Shown piece after piece: positions 24,438-32,855 of a stretch of 64,000 nt of DNA (position 1 is the stretch's first letter; each line of letters begins with the position of its first letter). Source of the DNA: an uncultured Ruminococcus sp. (lineage in GTDB: Bacteria > Bacillota > Clostridia > Lachnospirales > Lachnospiraceae); assembly GCA_946494335.1 (NCBI GenBank), contig CAMMBV010000012.1, positions 1 to 64,000 on the forward strand, written 5' to 3'. The notes beneath the pieces were generated by a model that was given only the letters and a program-made list of their open reading frames with translations, was not told where the DNA came from and did no database searches. The translations under genes and the position numbers were made by a program.

Positions 24438-26360
24438 CTAAACGTCCAGAATGGCATCTCTTGCATGCTCATAAATAAACGCCTTTCTGGGCGGCACGTC
24501 TGTTCCCATGAGAATCTCCGTCATCTCGGAAGCCATACGTGCATCTTCTATTTCTATCTGTTTTAAAATCCTGGTTTCGGGATTTAAGGTCGTCTCCCAA
24601 AGCTGCTGAGCGTCCATTTCTCCCAGACCTTTATAGCGCTGAAGGGTGAAACTTCCCTTATGCCTTTTCCTGTACTGCTCCAGGGCTTTATCATCGTATA
24701 AATACTCCTCTTTCCCCCGGGCCGGCATGGCCTTGTAAAGCGGCGGCATGGCAATGTACACATGCCCTTCATATATCAGCTCCGGCATAAACCGGTAAAA
24801 TAAGGTCATTAAAAGCGTGGAGATATGAGCGCCGTCCACATCTGCATCCGCCATGATAATAATTTTGTCATACCGAAGCTTTGTGATATCGAAATCATTT
24901 CCATAACCCTCCGAAAAACCGCACCCAAAGGCGTTGATCATGGATTTAATCTCCGCATTGGCCAGAACCTTGTCAATACTGGCCTTCTCCACATTCAAAA
25001 TCTTCCCGCGGATAGGAAGAATGGCCTGAAAGCTTCTGTCTCTGGCCGTTTTGGCGGATCCCCCTGCGGAATCTCCCTCCACAATGAAAATTTCACACCG
25101 GGAGGGGTCTTTTATTTCACAGTTGGCCAGCTTTCCATTGGAATCAAAGGAATATTTCTGCTTCGTCAGCATGTTGGTCTTCGCTTTTTCTTCCGTCTTT
25201 CTGATCTTTGCAGAACGTTCCGCGCAGGCCAGCACCTTTTTCAGCACTTCCAGATTCCGGTCGAAATAACGGACGATCTCTTCGCCCGTCACTTTGCCAG
25301 TGATTTTGGAAGCATCCTGATTATCCAGCTTTGTCTTTGTCTGACCCTCAAATCTGGGATCCGGGTGCTTTAAAGAGATGACCGCCGTCATCCCATTTCG
25401 GATATCAGCCCCGGTAAAATTGACATCTTTTTCTTTCAGAATACCAAGCTCTCTTGCGTAATTGTTCATAACCGCCGTAAAAGCCGTCTTAAAGCCGGTC
25501 AAATGCGTGCCGCCCTCCGCATTATAAATATTGTTGCAGAAACCCAGCACATTTTCATGAAACTCATTGACATACTGAAAGGCGCACTCCACCGTGATCC
25601 CTTCCGCTTCTCCTTTAAAGTAGACGGGATCGTGAATCACTTCATTTTTCTTATTCAAATCTTTTACAAAACCGATGATGCCATCTGGTTCGTGAAAGGT
25701 TACATATTCCGGTTCCTCAGACCGCAAATCGGAAAATTCAATGGTAAGTTCCGGATTCAGATATGCGGTCTCATGCATTCTGCTTTTCACTTCCGCAGAA
25801 GAGAAACGGGTAATCTCAAAAATTTCCGGATCCGGCAGAAAATTCACCCAGGTCCCTGTCTCTTTGGTCCTGCCCTCTTTGGGAAGCAGACCGTCCTCCA
25901 GCTCCATAACCGGAATTCCCCGCTCATACCGGTCATGATGAACATAGCCTTCCCTGCTGATCTTCACATCCAGATATACGGACAGGGCGTTCACCACGGA
26001 AGAACCGACTCCGTGAAGTCCCCCGCTGGTTTTATAGGCGGAATCATCAAATTTCCCGCCGGCATGAAGAGTGGTAAATACCAGCCGTTCCGCCGGCACG
26101 CCTTTTTCGTGCATCCCCACCGGTATCCCTCTTCCGTCATCCTTTACCGTACAGGAACCGTCCTTCTCCAGAACTACCTGTATCCTGCTGCAAAATCCAG
26201 CCAGGTGCTCGTCCACCGCATTATCTACAATCTCATAAATCAAATGATTCAAACCTTTCCTGGAAACACTGCCGATATACATACCCGGCCGCTTTCTCAC
26301 CGCCTCCAGTCCTTCCAGCACAGAAATGCTGCTGGCATCATAGTTTGATTTTCTGGTCAT
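24438..26360 (-). CDS. parE: Type IIA topoisomerase subunit B (topoisomerase IV ParE-like)
   Basis: The 640-residue ATPase subunit has the GHKL motifs EIVDNAVDEHLAG, VKDDGRGIPVG and GLHGVGSSVVNALS. The Toprim motifs IVEGDSAGGSAK and IIIMADADVDGAHI follow, and the family ending PPRKAFI-YEHA. It pairs with the A subunit encoded ten bases downstream and is preceded 18 bases upstream by a HAD phosphatase gene; all three share a promoter at 27262-27290. Full length for the family. Confidence 0.92.
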   Translation of the reverse strand: MTRKSNYDASSISVLEGLEAVRKRPGMYIGSVSRKGLNHLIYEIVDNAVDEHLAGFCSRIQVVLEKDGSCTVKDDGRGIPVGMHEKGVPAERLVFTTLHAGGKFDDSAYKTSGGLHGVGSSVVNALSVYLDVKISREGYVHHDRYERGIPVMELEDGLLPKEGRTKETGTWVNFLPDPEIFEITRFSSAEVKSRMHETAYLNPELTIEFSDLRSEEPEYVTFHEPDGIIGFVKDLNKKNEVIHDPVYFKGEAEGITVECAFQYVNEFHENVLGFCNNIYNAEGGTHLTGFKTAFTAVMNNYARELGILKEKDVNFTGADIRNGMTAVISLKHPDPRFEGQTKTKLDNQDASKITGKVTGEEIVRYFDRNLEVLKKVLACAERSAKIRKTEEKAKTNMLTKQKYSFDSNGKLANCEIKDPSRCEIFIVEGDSAGGSAKTARDRSFQAILPIRGKILNVEKASIDKVLANAEIKSMINAFGCGFSEGYGNDFDITKLRYDKIIIMADADVDGAHISTLLMTLFYRFMPELIYEGHVYIAMPPLYKAMPARGKEEYLYDDKALEQYRKRHKGSFTLQRYKGLGEMDAQQLWETTLNPETRILKQIEIEDARMASEMTEILMGTDVPPRKAFIYEHARDAILDV

Positions 26361-26378
26361 TTTACTCCTCCGGTTCTT

Positions 26379-27206
26379 TTATATATTCAAAAAACGCTGA
26401 AGGGCCTTTGCCACTCCGCTGTTATTATTCGTATCCGTCACATATTTTGCTGCGGATTTCACCCGGGCGGACGCATTTTGCATTGCCACGGAATATTCCG
26501 CCCACTCCAGCATCTCCACATCATTGCTGCTGTCCCCGATGGCCAGCACATTTTCTCTGGCGATCCCCAGATAATCACTTAAAAATTCCAGGCCGTCTCT
26601 TTTACTCTTTTTCTGATAAACCACTTCAATATTCTGCTCAACCACTGAAATAGGATAAAGTCCCTCGATGGCGGCAATCCTGGCCTTTAAACTTTCCTTT
26701 TCCGCTCTGCTCTCGCACACAATATGGAATTTGCTCACCGGATACTCGCCTTTTTCAATTATCTTTTCCATATCGCTGCAGAGAATATTCGTCCGCATCA
26801 GCTGTTCACAGTAGGATCTGGGAAGGCCGCTTCTGTACAGATGTGCAATTCCCTCCTGCTCCATAAAAGCACAGCGTCCCGCATAAGGCTCAATATATGT
26901 CCTGTATTCTTTACAGAGACGATAGATCTTGCCAGCTACATCCCTTGGAAAGCTGGCTGTGTACAATACCTGTTCCGTCTTTGCATCTGTCACCACAGTT
27001 CCGTTTGCATTGATGTAATAGGGCAGTTCATTAAAATCTTTAAATATCTCATACCTGGCATTCTGAAAACTCCTTCCCGTCGTGGGCACCACGCAGTATC
27101 CGGCTTTAAGGGCACGCCGCAGCATGGATCTGTTTTCTTCTCCAATGACACAGTCATCATCCAGCAGCGTACCGTCCAGGTCAATTGCAATTAATTTTAT
27201 ATTCAT
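26379..27206 (-). CDS. HAD superfamily hydrolase, Cof type
   Basis: The product (275 residues from ATG 27206) is a Cof/IIB HAD phosphatase. It has motif I DLDGTLLDDD, motif II TTGRS, a cap domain in the middle, conserved KSKRDGLEFL with a lysine, and motif IV AIGDSSNDVEMLEWA. Substrates are usually sugar phosphates or nucleotides. The ATG at 27206 is chosen because GAGGAAAAAGG precedes it; another in-frame ATG at 27230 has no ribosome binding site. First gene of the operon with the ParE- and ParC-like genes; this linkage does not define its substrate. Confidence 0.85.
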   Translation of the reverse strand: MNIKLIAIDLDGTLLDDDCVIGEENRSMLRRALKAGYCVVPTTGRSFQNARYEIFKDFNELPYYINANGTVVTDAKTEQVLYTASFPRDVAGKIYRLCKEYRTYIEPYAGRCAFMEQEGIAHLYRSGLPRSYCEQLMRTNILCSDMEKIIEKGEYPVSKFHIVCESRAEKESLKARIAAIEGLYPISVVEQNIEVVYQKKSKRDGLEFLSDYLGIARENVLAIGDSSNDVEMLEWAEYSVAMQNASARVKSAAKYVTDTNNNSGVAKALQRFLNI

Positions 27207-27261
27207 TCCTTTTTCCTCATCTGCGCACATTTAATAGCCTCCTGCGCCGCCGCAGATACTC

Positions 27262-27290
27262 ATTATATCACATTTTCCAATTTGCGCAAA
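27262..27290 (-). promoter_or_regulatory. Promoter of the HAD-parE-parC operon
   Basis: On the minus strand TTTGCG (27285-27290), 17 bp, then TATAAT (27262-27267), 56 bases before the chosen ATG. Confidence 0.7.
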
Positions 27291-27305
27291 TGTCGCCTTA
27301 AAATT

Positions 27306-28673
27306 TCAGTCCACACCCATGATCTTCCGATATTCCTGCTGATAATTTTTGGAATCCTTGTACATATTGTAGAAAAAGAAATTTTCTTCATTTTTCGCGT
27401 AACGCGTAACTTCCTCCATCAAAAGATCTGTGGGATCCGGTGTATCCAGATAACGCAGGATAAAGGCGTCAAAATCATGATCCTCCACCAGTTTTGAAAA
27501 TCCGCATTCCAGCAGGATATTATCCAGACGTTCCCTGGTAATGCGAAGGGAGTCCACCAGACTGGAAGTTTTTCCAAAAAACAGCAGAAAACAGATAAAT
27601 GTGGTTCGATCCAGATCCAGCGCCCCTTTGATATACTTGCGCACCGTATTTTCCCCGGAGCGGTTTCTCTGATATCCCCGATCGGAACCATCCAGAGAAT
27701 AAATGGCGTCCAGTTCTTCCTCTTCCTTCCGACTCTTTTCTGCCTGCCAGTTCAGCACCGCTTCATCATCAAGCCCTTTCAACACTGGATAATAATGGCG
27801 CAAAGATTCCGCCAGTCTCTTTCTGTGCTCCTGCGGAAGCTTTTGTACATTGCCATAGTATTCCATCAACACCTCAAGCCAGTCCAGCGATACATATCCA
27901 AAATAAAAATAATTGAAATCATCAAAAATTTCCCGGCAGGATATCCCCGCTTCCCACAGAAACTCCTTCGTCTCCTCCAGTGAACGTTTCTTTCTTTTCA
28001 GCTGGGTAACTCCTTTAAATACCGTCAGATCTGCAAGATGCTCCTGTGTCCGGGATGCACTTTTAAGAGCCTCCAGATATCCATTGGCCTTCTCTTTCAG
28101 GTAATAATAAAGATATTTACAGAAATAATATCTGGTCTTTTCCCGTACCGGACTGAAAGACTGGATATTGGCATTTAAAAACTGCTGAAATTCTTCTTTT
28201 CCGCTTCCCAGACAGGCGATTCTGTTTTCCAGCGCCCGTGTCAGATGCTCCGTATGTAACTGCTGATCTTCCTTTCTGGAATGGTCTTTTAAATACCGTT
28301 CCAGCTCTTTCAGTGTGATCTGGCGTCCAAAATAATCTTCCTCCTGCTGGTTATCCCTTACTAAACGGCAGACCTCCTGCAGTTCTTTCCATTTATCATA
28401 GGAAAGTCCGTGAAGAAAGGCAAAAATCAGACTGGCCTCCCAGAAGCTTCTGGAATACAGCCGGGCACAGCCTTCGCCAGCCAGCTTTTCATTCAATTCA
28501 TCCAAAGACTCTTTCCTGACGAAACCAAGGGCAATCAGCCGATACCGAAGGGGCACTTTCTTCATCACCGCCGTATTGACGGTCATACATTCCTCCAGCA
28601 TCCTTTCCCCCAGAGGCGCGTTTAGTATATCCTGAATCATCTGTTCAAAGGCGGAGGTTTTATTTTTCTTCAT
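27306..28673 (-). CDS. Hypothetical helical protein encoded beside a Ser/Thr kinase
   Basis: I do not recognise this 455-residue protein. It is rich in Leu, Glu, Lys, Tyr and Phe, predicted to be almost entirely helical and cytoplasmic, with no signal or membrane segment and no nucleotide-binding motif. The C-terminal part (about residues 330-445) includes LDRTTFICFLLFFGKT and ILLECGF segments that look like a small helical-repeat or DNA-binding-like fold. It starts 18 bases after the stop of a transmembrane Ser/Thr kinase gene, with ATG after GGAAAGGA, so the two are co-transcribed. It could be the kinase substrate or effector; this rests on adjacency alone. Confidence 0.7.
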   Translation of the reverse strand: MKKNKTSAFEQMIQDILNAPLGERMLEECMTVNTAVMKKVPLRYRLIALGFVRKESLDELNEKLAGEGCARLYSRSFWEASLIFAFLHGLSYDKWKELQEVCRLVRDNQQEEDYFGRQITLKELERYLKDHSRKEDQQLHTEHLTRALENRIACLGSGKEEFQQFLNANIQSFSPVREKTRYYFCKYLYYYLKEKANGYLEALKSASRTQEHLADLTVFKGVTQLKRKKRSLEETKEFLWEAGISCREIFDDFNYFYFGYVSLDWLEVLMEYYGNVQKLPQEHRKRLAESLRHYYPVLKGLDDEAVLNWQAEKSRKEEEELDAIYSLDGSDRGYQRNRSGENTVRKYIKGALDLDRTTFICFLLFFGKTSSLVDSLRITRERLDNILLECGFSKLVEDHDFDAFILRYLDTPDPTDLLMEEVTRYAKNEENFFFYNMYKDSKNYQQEYRKIMGVD

Positions 28674-28691
28674 ACGATTTATATCCTTTCC

Positions 28692-31475
28692 TCAATCCAC
28701 ATAAAATGAAAATTTTTCTTCGTCAATAAACTGCCGGTAAAATTCATCACTCTCAAAAAATGCTTCCAGCTGAGCCTGATACGGTTCCTGCCAGTCCGAC
28801 CCCAGTTCTACTGTAAGGTATCTGCTCAACGGACTCAGGGTGAATTTAAATTCGAGCCCTTCCCCAGGCTTTAAGGTATCGTCCTGTACCGAAAAAAACA
28901 CACTCTTATAATATCCGTCCAGAAGCTCATCTTCCTCCATCAGCTTTTTCACCGTTTCCGCCGCGGATACCGCAAAATCTTCTCCTTTTCCTCCAGGAAG
29001 AATCACATTCAGCCTGCTCATATCCAGAGAATCCTCCACCTGGATTTCCCCGTCTGTTCCGGCTGCCGTCTGCCGTACCGTTTCCAGTCTGTCCCGCCTC
29101 AACACCCGGAAGGGAGAAACCTCACCATTTATGTCAATCTCTCCCTTTTCTTCTGTGAAAACAACCGATTTCATCTCATAAGAACTGTCGTGGGTCACAT
29201 CCGATATCACGGCGGAAATGAAACGGTACACATTTTCAGCCGGAATCCTGGAAGTATCCAGCTTGATATCAGAAAACCGGAAGGTTCCGTCCTTCACAGA
29301 CTCTGTAAGGGGTGCTTCCGCTGCGATATAATCTCCTATTGTAAGATACAATCGATGGCTTTTCTTTTGCAGCGCCTCCGCCGTTTTCTGTTCTATCCTT
29401 TCCATATCATAATCGTTCGTATAGTTCAGCACCCATTCATAGGGATGTTCTTTCTCCTGAAATTTTTCGTTGTAATCTCCAATCATCTCATATACGGTTT
29501 CATCCGGATCCTGAACATACACATACTTATCCGTCAGCATATCCATAAGCTCCGGATAAAAATATTCTTCCGGAACTTTGATTACGATATCATGCTCTCT
29601 TACTTTGGAAATGCCGAAGGCATAAGGGATTTCCAGGGTATCCAGCAGGGTTTTGAAATCCGACACCGTATTATACCACTGACCGCTTGGCAGTTCCTTA
29701 TCGGTATATAAGGATAATCCGTATTCCAGATAGACCGCAGGATCTGTTATTTCATCCGCGTCTTTTTGATACTCCCCCGCAATCACAGAAGTTTTTGTCT
29801 CCTCCCAGATGGCCGGCGGCAGATAGTACCCGGAAAAGTTTTCTTCATACGGTCTGTGATTGATATCGTAAACCAGAAGTTCATAAAAAGCCGGATCCTG
29901 AATCGTCAATACAATAAAGAACGTACCGTAATCCTCCGTATCATAAATCGTACTGGCCTGATTCACCGCCCCCGCATAGCCGTCACCGGTCCGGCTTTGA
30001 TCCAGATACAGCCGCACGCCGGGTGATTCTCTTTTTGCATCCGTGTTTTCCAGCTGTCTGGCCAGGCTGTCCGTCAGCTTCAGTTCCAGATAATAGTATT
30101 CTTCTGTGCTCATATCATCCGGGGTAAACCCTTCCACTCTTCCCTTTTTGACCGCCACCTCCTTTACATTTTCTGAAGTAAGCCAGAATTCATCCAGATA
30201 CAGCCGTCCTTCGCTGGCCAGAAAATAAGTCAGCAACTCTGAAAATTCCGTCCCCCTGTAGGATGAAACCTCATGTTCCAGTATCCTGACACAGGGATTT
30301 AGAGGAATCACTGCCCGGATTTTCTCCTCTTTTTCCTCTATAATATAGTTATTTTCCCCTGCCAGGATATCCATGCGCTCCTCCAGCGTATCAAACATCT
30401 GCTGATACCCCTCATCCGTAATATCCTCCGGACGGGAAAAAGCCAGATGAACCGTATCCTGACCGCGGAACTTAAACTGCTCCAGATGCCTCTGATAATA
30501 CCAGTATCCCATTCCCAAAACGGCAAGGAGACATGCCAGGAGGATTCCGCCGCGGCGTATCCATTTTTTTCGCAGCTCCCTGGGATCTTTCTCACGGACA
30601 ATCTCCCGCACTGCCCTTATAAAATCTTCCATGCTCTGATACCGGGAAGTCTGTTCCACGGAAAGCCCCTTCATCAAAACCTTCTCCAGCCCTGAATCCA
30701 TCCGGATTCCCAACTCTTTGGGACTTTTCTGTTCATCATGAAGCATTCGCTGAAAAGCGTCGTCCGGAGCATGGCCGGTGATACAAAAATAAAGAACGGC
30801 ACACAGGCCGTAAATATCCGTCCATGGCCCAAGGCGGCCGTGGCGGTCATACTGTTCACAGGCGGCATAACCGCCCTTTAAAATCACAGAGCGTGTCTCT
30901 TCATCCAGCTTCCAGTAATCTCTGGCCGCTCCAAAGTCAATAAGGGTCAGCGTTCCGCTTTCGTTCACCATGATATTATCCGGACTGATGTCCCGGTGAA
31001 TCATCCCATAGCCGTGAACCTTTTTTAAGGTCTCCATCAAAGGCAGCAACAATCGGAAAGCCCGCTCCGGTTCCATTGTTTTTCCTTCTGACAAATACTG
31101 CTTCAACGTCTGCCCCTCCAGAAATTCCATCACAATATAAGCCGTTTTGTTTTCTTCAAAACAGTCCCTTACCTGGACAATCCCCGGCTCTCCTGCAAAT
31201 TCCCGAATAATACGCGCTTCCCTCAAAAAACGTTTCATCTGATGCTCGTAATCTTTCCTGTCCTCTTCCCGGCTTAAAAAGACCTGACTGGTTCCAAACT
31301 GGTCCCTGCTCATATAACTTTTCCAGAAAAACTCTTTTATGGCTACTTTCCCGCCCTGGTGAAGGCTGACGCCCAGATAAGTAATGCCGAATCCGCCTTC
31401 TCCTATTGTTTTTTCAATCCGGTACCGTTCATCCAGCACGGTTCCCGGTTTTAACTGATAACTGTCCGTACTCAC
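28692..31475 (-). CDS. Receptor-like Ser/Thr protein kinase with large extracellular domain
   Basis: The 927-residue protein has an N-terminal Hanks-type kinase domain (residues about 15-290): glycine loop IGEGGFGITYLG, VAIKEFF lysine, catalytic loop MIHRDISPDNIMV and DFGAA. The activation segment LKGGYAACEQY replaces the usual TPxY/APE. One membrane helix follows (about 308-330), then about 595 extracellular residues. The first extracellular segment (SRPEDITDEGYQQMFDTLEE and the following strands) resembles the SecD P1-type beta-alpha pattern; there are no PASTA repeats, so it is not a PknB-type muropeptide sensor. The start is GTG at 31475 after a GGGGG ribosome binding site. The next gene downstream, 18 bases away, encodes an unknown helical protein. 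Confidence 0.88.
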   Translation of the reverse strand: MSTDSYQLKPGTVLDERYRIEKTIGEGGFGITYLGVSLHQGGKVAIKEFFWKSYMSRDQFGTSQVFLSREEDRKDYEHQMKRFLREARIIREFAGEPGIVQVRDCFEENKTAYIVMEFLEGQTLKQYLSEGKTMEPERAFRLLLPLMETLKKVHGYGMIHRDISPDNIMVNESGTLTLIDFGAARDYWKLDEETRSVILKGGYAACEQYDRHGRLGPWTDIYGLCAVLYFCITGHAPDDAFQRMLHDEQKSPKELGIRMDSGLEKVLMKGLSVEQTSRYQSMEDFIRAVREIVREKDPRELRKKWIRRGGILLACLLAVLGMGYWYYQRHLEQFKFRGQDTVHLAFSRPEDITDEGYQQMFDTLEERMDILAGENNYIIEEKEEKIRAVIPLNPCVRILEHEVSSYRGTEFSELLTYFLASEGRLYLDEFWLTSENVKEVAVKKGRVEGFTPDDMSTEEYYYLELKLTDSLARQLENTDAKRESPGVRLYLDQSRTGDGYAGAVNQASTIYDTEDYGTFFIVLTIQDPAFYELLVYDINHRPYEENFSGYYLPPAIWEETKTSVIAGEYQKDADEITDPAVYLEYGLSLYTDKELPSGQWYNTVSDFKTLLDTLEIPYAFGISKVREHDIVIKVPEEYFYPELMDMLTDKYVYVQDPDETVYEMIGDYNEKFQEKEHPYEWVLNYTNDYDMERIEQKTAEALQKKSHRLYLTIGDYIAAEAPLTESVKDGTFRFSDIKLDTSRIPAENVYRFISAVISDVTHDSSYEMKSVVFTEEKGEIDINGEVSPFRVLRRDRLETVRQTAAGTDGEIQVEDSLDMSRLNVILPGGKGEDFAVSAAETVKKLMEEDELLDGYYKSVFFSVQDDTLKPGEGLEFKFTLSPLSRYLTVELGSDWQEPYQAQLEAFFESDEFYRQFIDEEKFSFYVD

Positions 31476-31519
31476 TGTTCCCCCATCCGATATAACTTTC
31501 CGATCATAATACAGGAATC

Positions 31520-31549
31520 ATTATATCATATGGCAGCTAAAGGGTGCAA
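31520..31549 (-). promoter_or_regulatory. Promoter of the Ser/Thr kinase gene
   Basis: On the minus strand TTGCAC (31544-31549), 18 bp, then TATAAT (31520-31525), 45 bases upstream of the GTG start. The -35 overlaps the end of a 20-codon frame. Confidence 0.7.
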
Positions 31550-31599
31550 TTCACAGGAATGGCAGGCAGCGCTTTGGTATGGTCAGACAGAATTTGCAT
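31537..31599 (-). CDS. Possible 20-residue leader peptide or gene remnant
   Basis: ATG at 31599 follows GAGGGGGGCGG with good spacing and opens a 20-codon frame (product starts MQILSDHTKALPA) ending with TAG at 31537. It lies directly downstream of a LexA-like palindrome and upstream of the kinase promoter. It may be a leader peptide, a very small SOS protein, or the stump of a deleted gene. Chance occurrence cannot be excluded for so short a frame. Confidence 0.3.
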   Translation of the reverse strand: MQILSDHTKALPAIPVNCTL

Positions 31600-31620
31600 G
31601 GTATCCGCCCCCCTCATTTA

Positions 31621-31659
31621 GAACATATGCTTGTTTTTTATTATAACAAACATATGTTC
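31621..31659. promoter_or_regulatory. LexA-like operator palindrome
   Basis: GAACATATGCTTGTT (31621-31635) and AACAAACATATGTTC (31645-31659) are inverted repeats matching at 14 of 15 positions. The right half contains AAACATATGTTC; ACAAACATATGTTCT is identical over 15 bases to the LexA-like box of the Y-family polymerase gene (18924-18938). TATAAT-like sequences lie inside, on the minus strand. Confidence 0.6.
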
Positions 31660-31670
31660 TATTATAAGGG

Positions 31671-31703
31671 CAAAATAAAAAGTCCCTGAATTTCAAGGAC
31701 TTT
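31671..31703 (-). terminator. Intrinsic terminator of the tRNA-Glu gene
   Basis: On the minus strand AAAGTCCTTGAA and TTCAGGGACTTT form a 12-bp stem with one G-U pair, followed by TTTATTTT, starting five bases after the tRNA end. Confidence 0.9.
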
Positions 31704-31707
31704 AAAA

Positions 31708-31779
31708 CAGTCTGTAGGGGAATCGAACCCCTGTTTCCGCCGTGAGAGGGCGGCGTCTTAACCGCTTGACCAACAGACC
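31708..31779 (-). tRNA. tRNA-Glu (anticodon CTC)
   Basis: The minus-strand sequence folds as a 72-nt tRNA. The acceptor pairs GGTCTGT with ACAGACT, and the D arm contains TGGTCAAGCGGTTAAGA. The anticodon stem CCGCC/GGCGG carries the loop CTCTCAC (anticodon CTC), and the T arm contains GGTTCGATTCC. Discriminator is G; CCA is not encoded. Its promoter and terminator are both visible. Confidence 0.95.
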
Positions 31780-31800
31780 TTATCTCGCTTGCGCTTAATT

Positions 31801-31829
31801 ATAATACCCTACTTTTCTACGTTTTGCAA
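31801..31829 (-). promoter_or_regulatory. Promoter of tRNA-Glu
   Basis: TTGCAA (31824-31829), 17 bp, then TATTAT (31801-31806) on the minus strand, about 22 bases upstream of the tRNA 5' end. Confidence 0.75.
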
Positions 31830-31973
31830 GTGTTTTTTTCATTTTTTTTCACTTTTTTTATTTCACCGCAAACAGCCCTGTAATTCTCTCTGTTTCCCAG
31901 GAGACGCCGCTGTTTTTTCCGGCGGTGTCTCCTGTTATCGTCACTGAGACTGCTGAGGAAAAGACCAATAATT

Positions 31974-32666
31974 TTACTGCCGGACTGCAGCCACCTGTTC
32001 CTGCAGCCATTTTTTGATCTGTTCTGCATTCTCATCCAATACAACTGCGATTTTTTCAGTTGGCATCCCCTGTTCCATCAGACGAAGAGCCGTTTTCATT
32101 TTAGCTCTTTTTTCTCCATTCTTCTCTCCAAGCGCATATCCTTCCTGCAGCCATTTTTCACTCATTTCACACATAATTTCATAGCCTCCTTCTTCACATT
32201 TCAAAAAATGTATTCTTTTTGACAACGCTCCATGACTGCTGTCTTCCGGGTCTGCCGTCTTAAAATATCTCATTAATTCAGCAATTTCTGTTCCATCCTC
32301 CACACCAGCGTTGACATACAGAAGATGAACTCCGTCATCATAACCAATTCCCGTGCCCTGCAATATCTTTTCCACTGTGCAAAAGCTTTTTCCCGTTTTC
32401 CATAAATCTGTTTTACTAATATAGATCATATAAACTTCCGGCATTTCCCGATAGTCTTTTCCTTTTTTCAAGTATTCGCTGTCAACCATAGACACATAGT
32501 ATCGAACCCTTCTGGCATGATCCAGCGTATCTGCTCTCTGAATTTCCATGGCAAACAGTTTTTTCTGACTGGCTTCCGCCACACGCTCCTCTCTCCCGGC
32601 CAGTATGCTTTCTTCCTTTATTATAGCAGGATGCTCCCGCTCCGTCATTGTTTTTTTGCGTTTCAA
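31974..32666 (-). pseudogene. Rpn/PDDEXK_2 family nuclease, probably N-terminally truncated
   Basis: The frame encodes 230 residues from a TTG start at 32666. Residues about 35-150 match the Rpn (recombination-promoting nuclease, YhgA/PDDEXK_2) family: FAMEIQRADTLDHARRVRYY with the E-x-Q of the nuclease core, then YLKKGKDYREMPEVYMIYI. The C-terminal helical tail ending IKKWLQEQ is also typical. The family usually starts with a longer N-terminal part (F-x-DDYMF region and the first catalytic Asp), which is missing. A seven-A run at about 32651 separates this frame from an overlapping one starting GTG at 32679 with a better ribosome binding site, so a frameshift is also possible. Likely non-functional. 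Confidence 0.65.
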
Positions 32667-32778
32667 CTAATGTATTCACCTTCTCTTTTTAACACCAATA
32701 GATAATCGACTGCATTTTATATCATGGGAAAACTGACCGAATGGTCCTGAATAAGTAAAGATATATTAACTAATAACT

Positions 32779-32807
32779 ATTATACTGTTTATTTCTAAAA
32801 AACGCAA
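32779..32807 (-). promoter_or_regulatory. Promoter upstream of the Rpn remnant
   Basis: TTGCGT (32802-32807), 17 bp, TATAAT (32779-32784) on the minus strand, giving an AT-rich leader of about 110 bases. Confidence 0.6.
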
Positions 32808-32812
32808 TCCCA

Positions 32813-32845
32813 ATACAAAACCGCAGGGAAATTTCCCCTGCGGCT
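32813..32845 (-). terminator. Intrinsic terminator of the CHAP-like protein gene
   Basis: On the minus strand CCGCAGGG and CCCTGCGG pair around a short AT loop and are followed by TTTTG. It lies 11 bases after the stop at 32856. Confidence 0.75.
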
Positions 32846-32855
32846 CATATCTTTC

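Noticed and set aside
22181..26360. Housekeeping DNA gyrase (gyrA/gyrB)
   Set aside because: No GyrA-box was seen, the C-terminal domain is short, and no recF/dnaN neighbourhood is present; topoisomerase IV-type is preferred, though a second gyrase-like enzyme is not excluded.
31708..31779. Attachment site with a duplicated tRNA 3' end
   Set aside because: I looked for a second copy of the tRNA T-arm/acceptor sequence in the window and saw none.
31890..31940. Hairpin with a 13-bp stem after the Rpn remnant as a terminator
   Set aside because: The stem CAGGAGACACCGC/GCGGCGTCTCCTG is real, but there is no T-run on either side. It is left unassigned.
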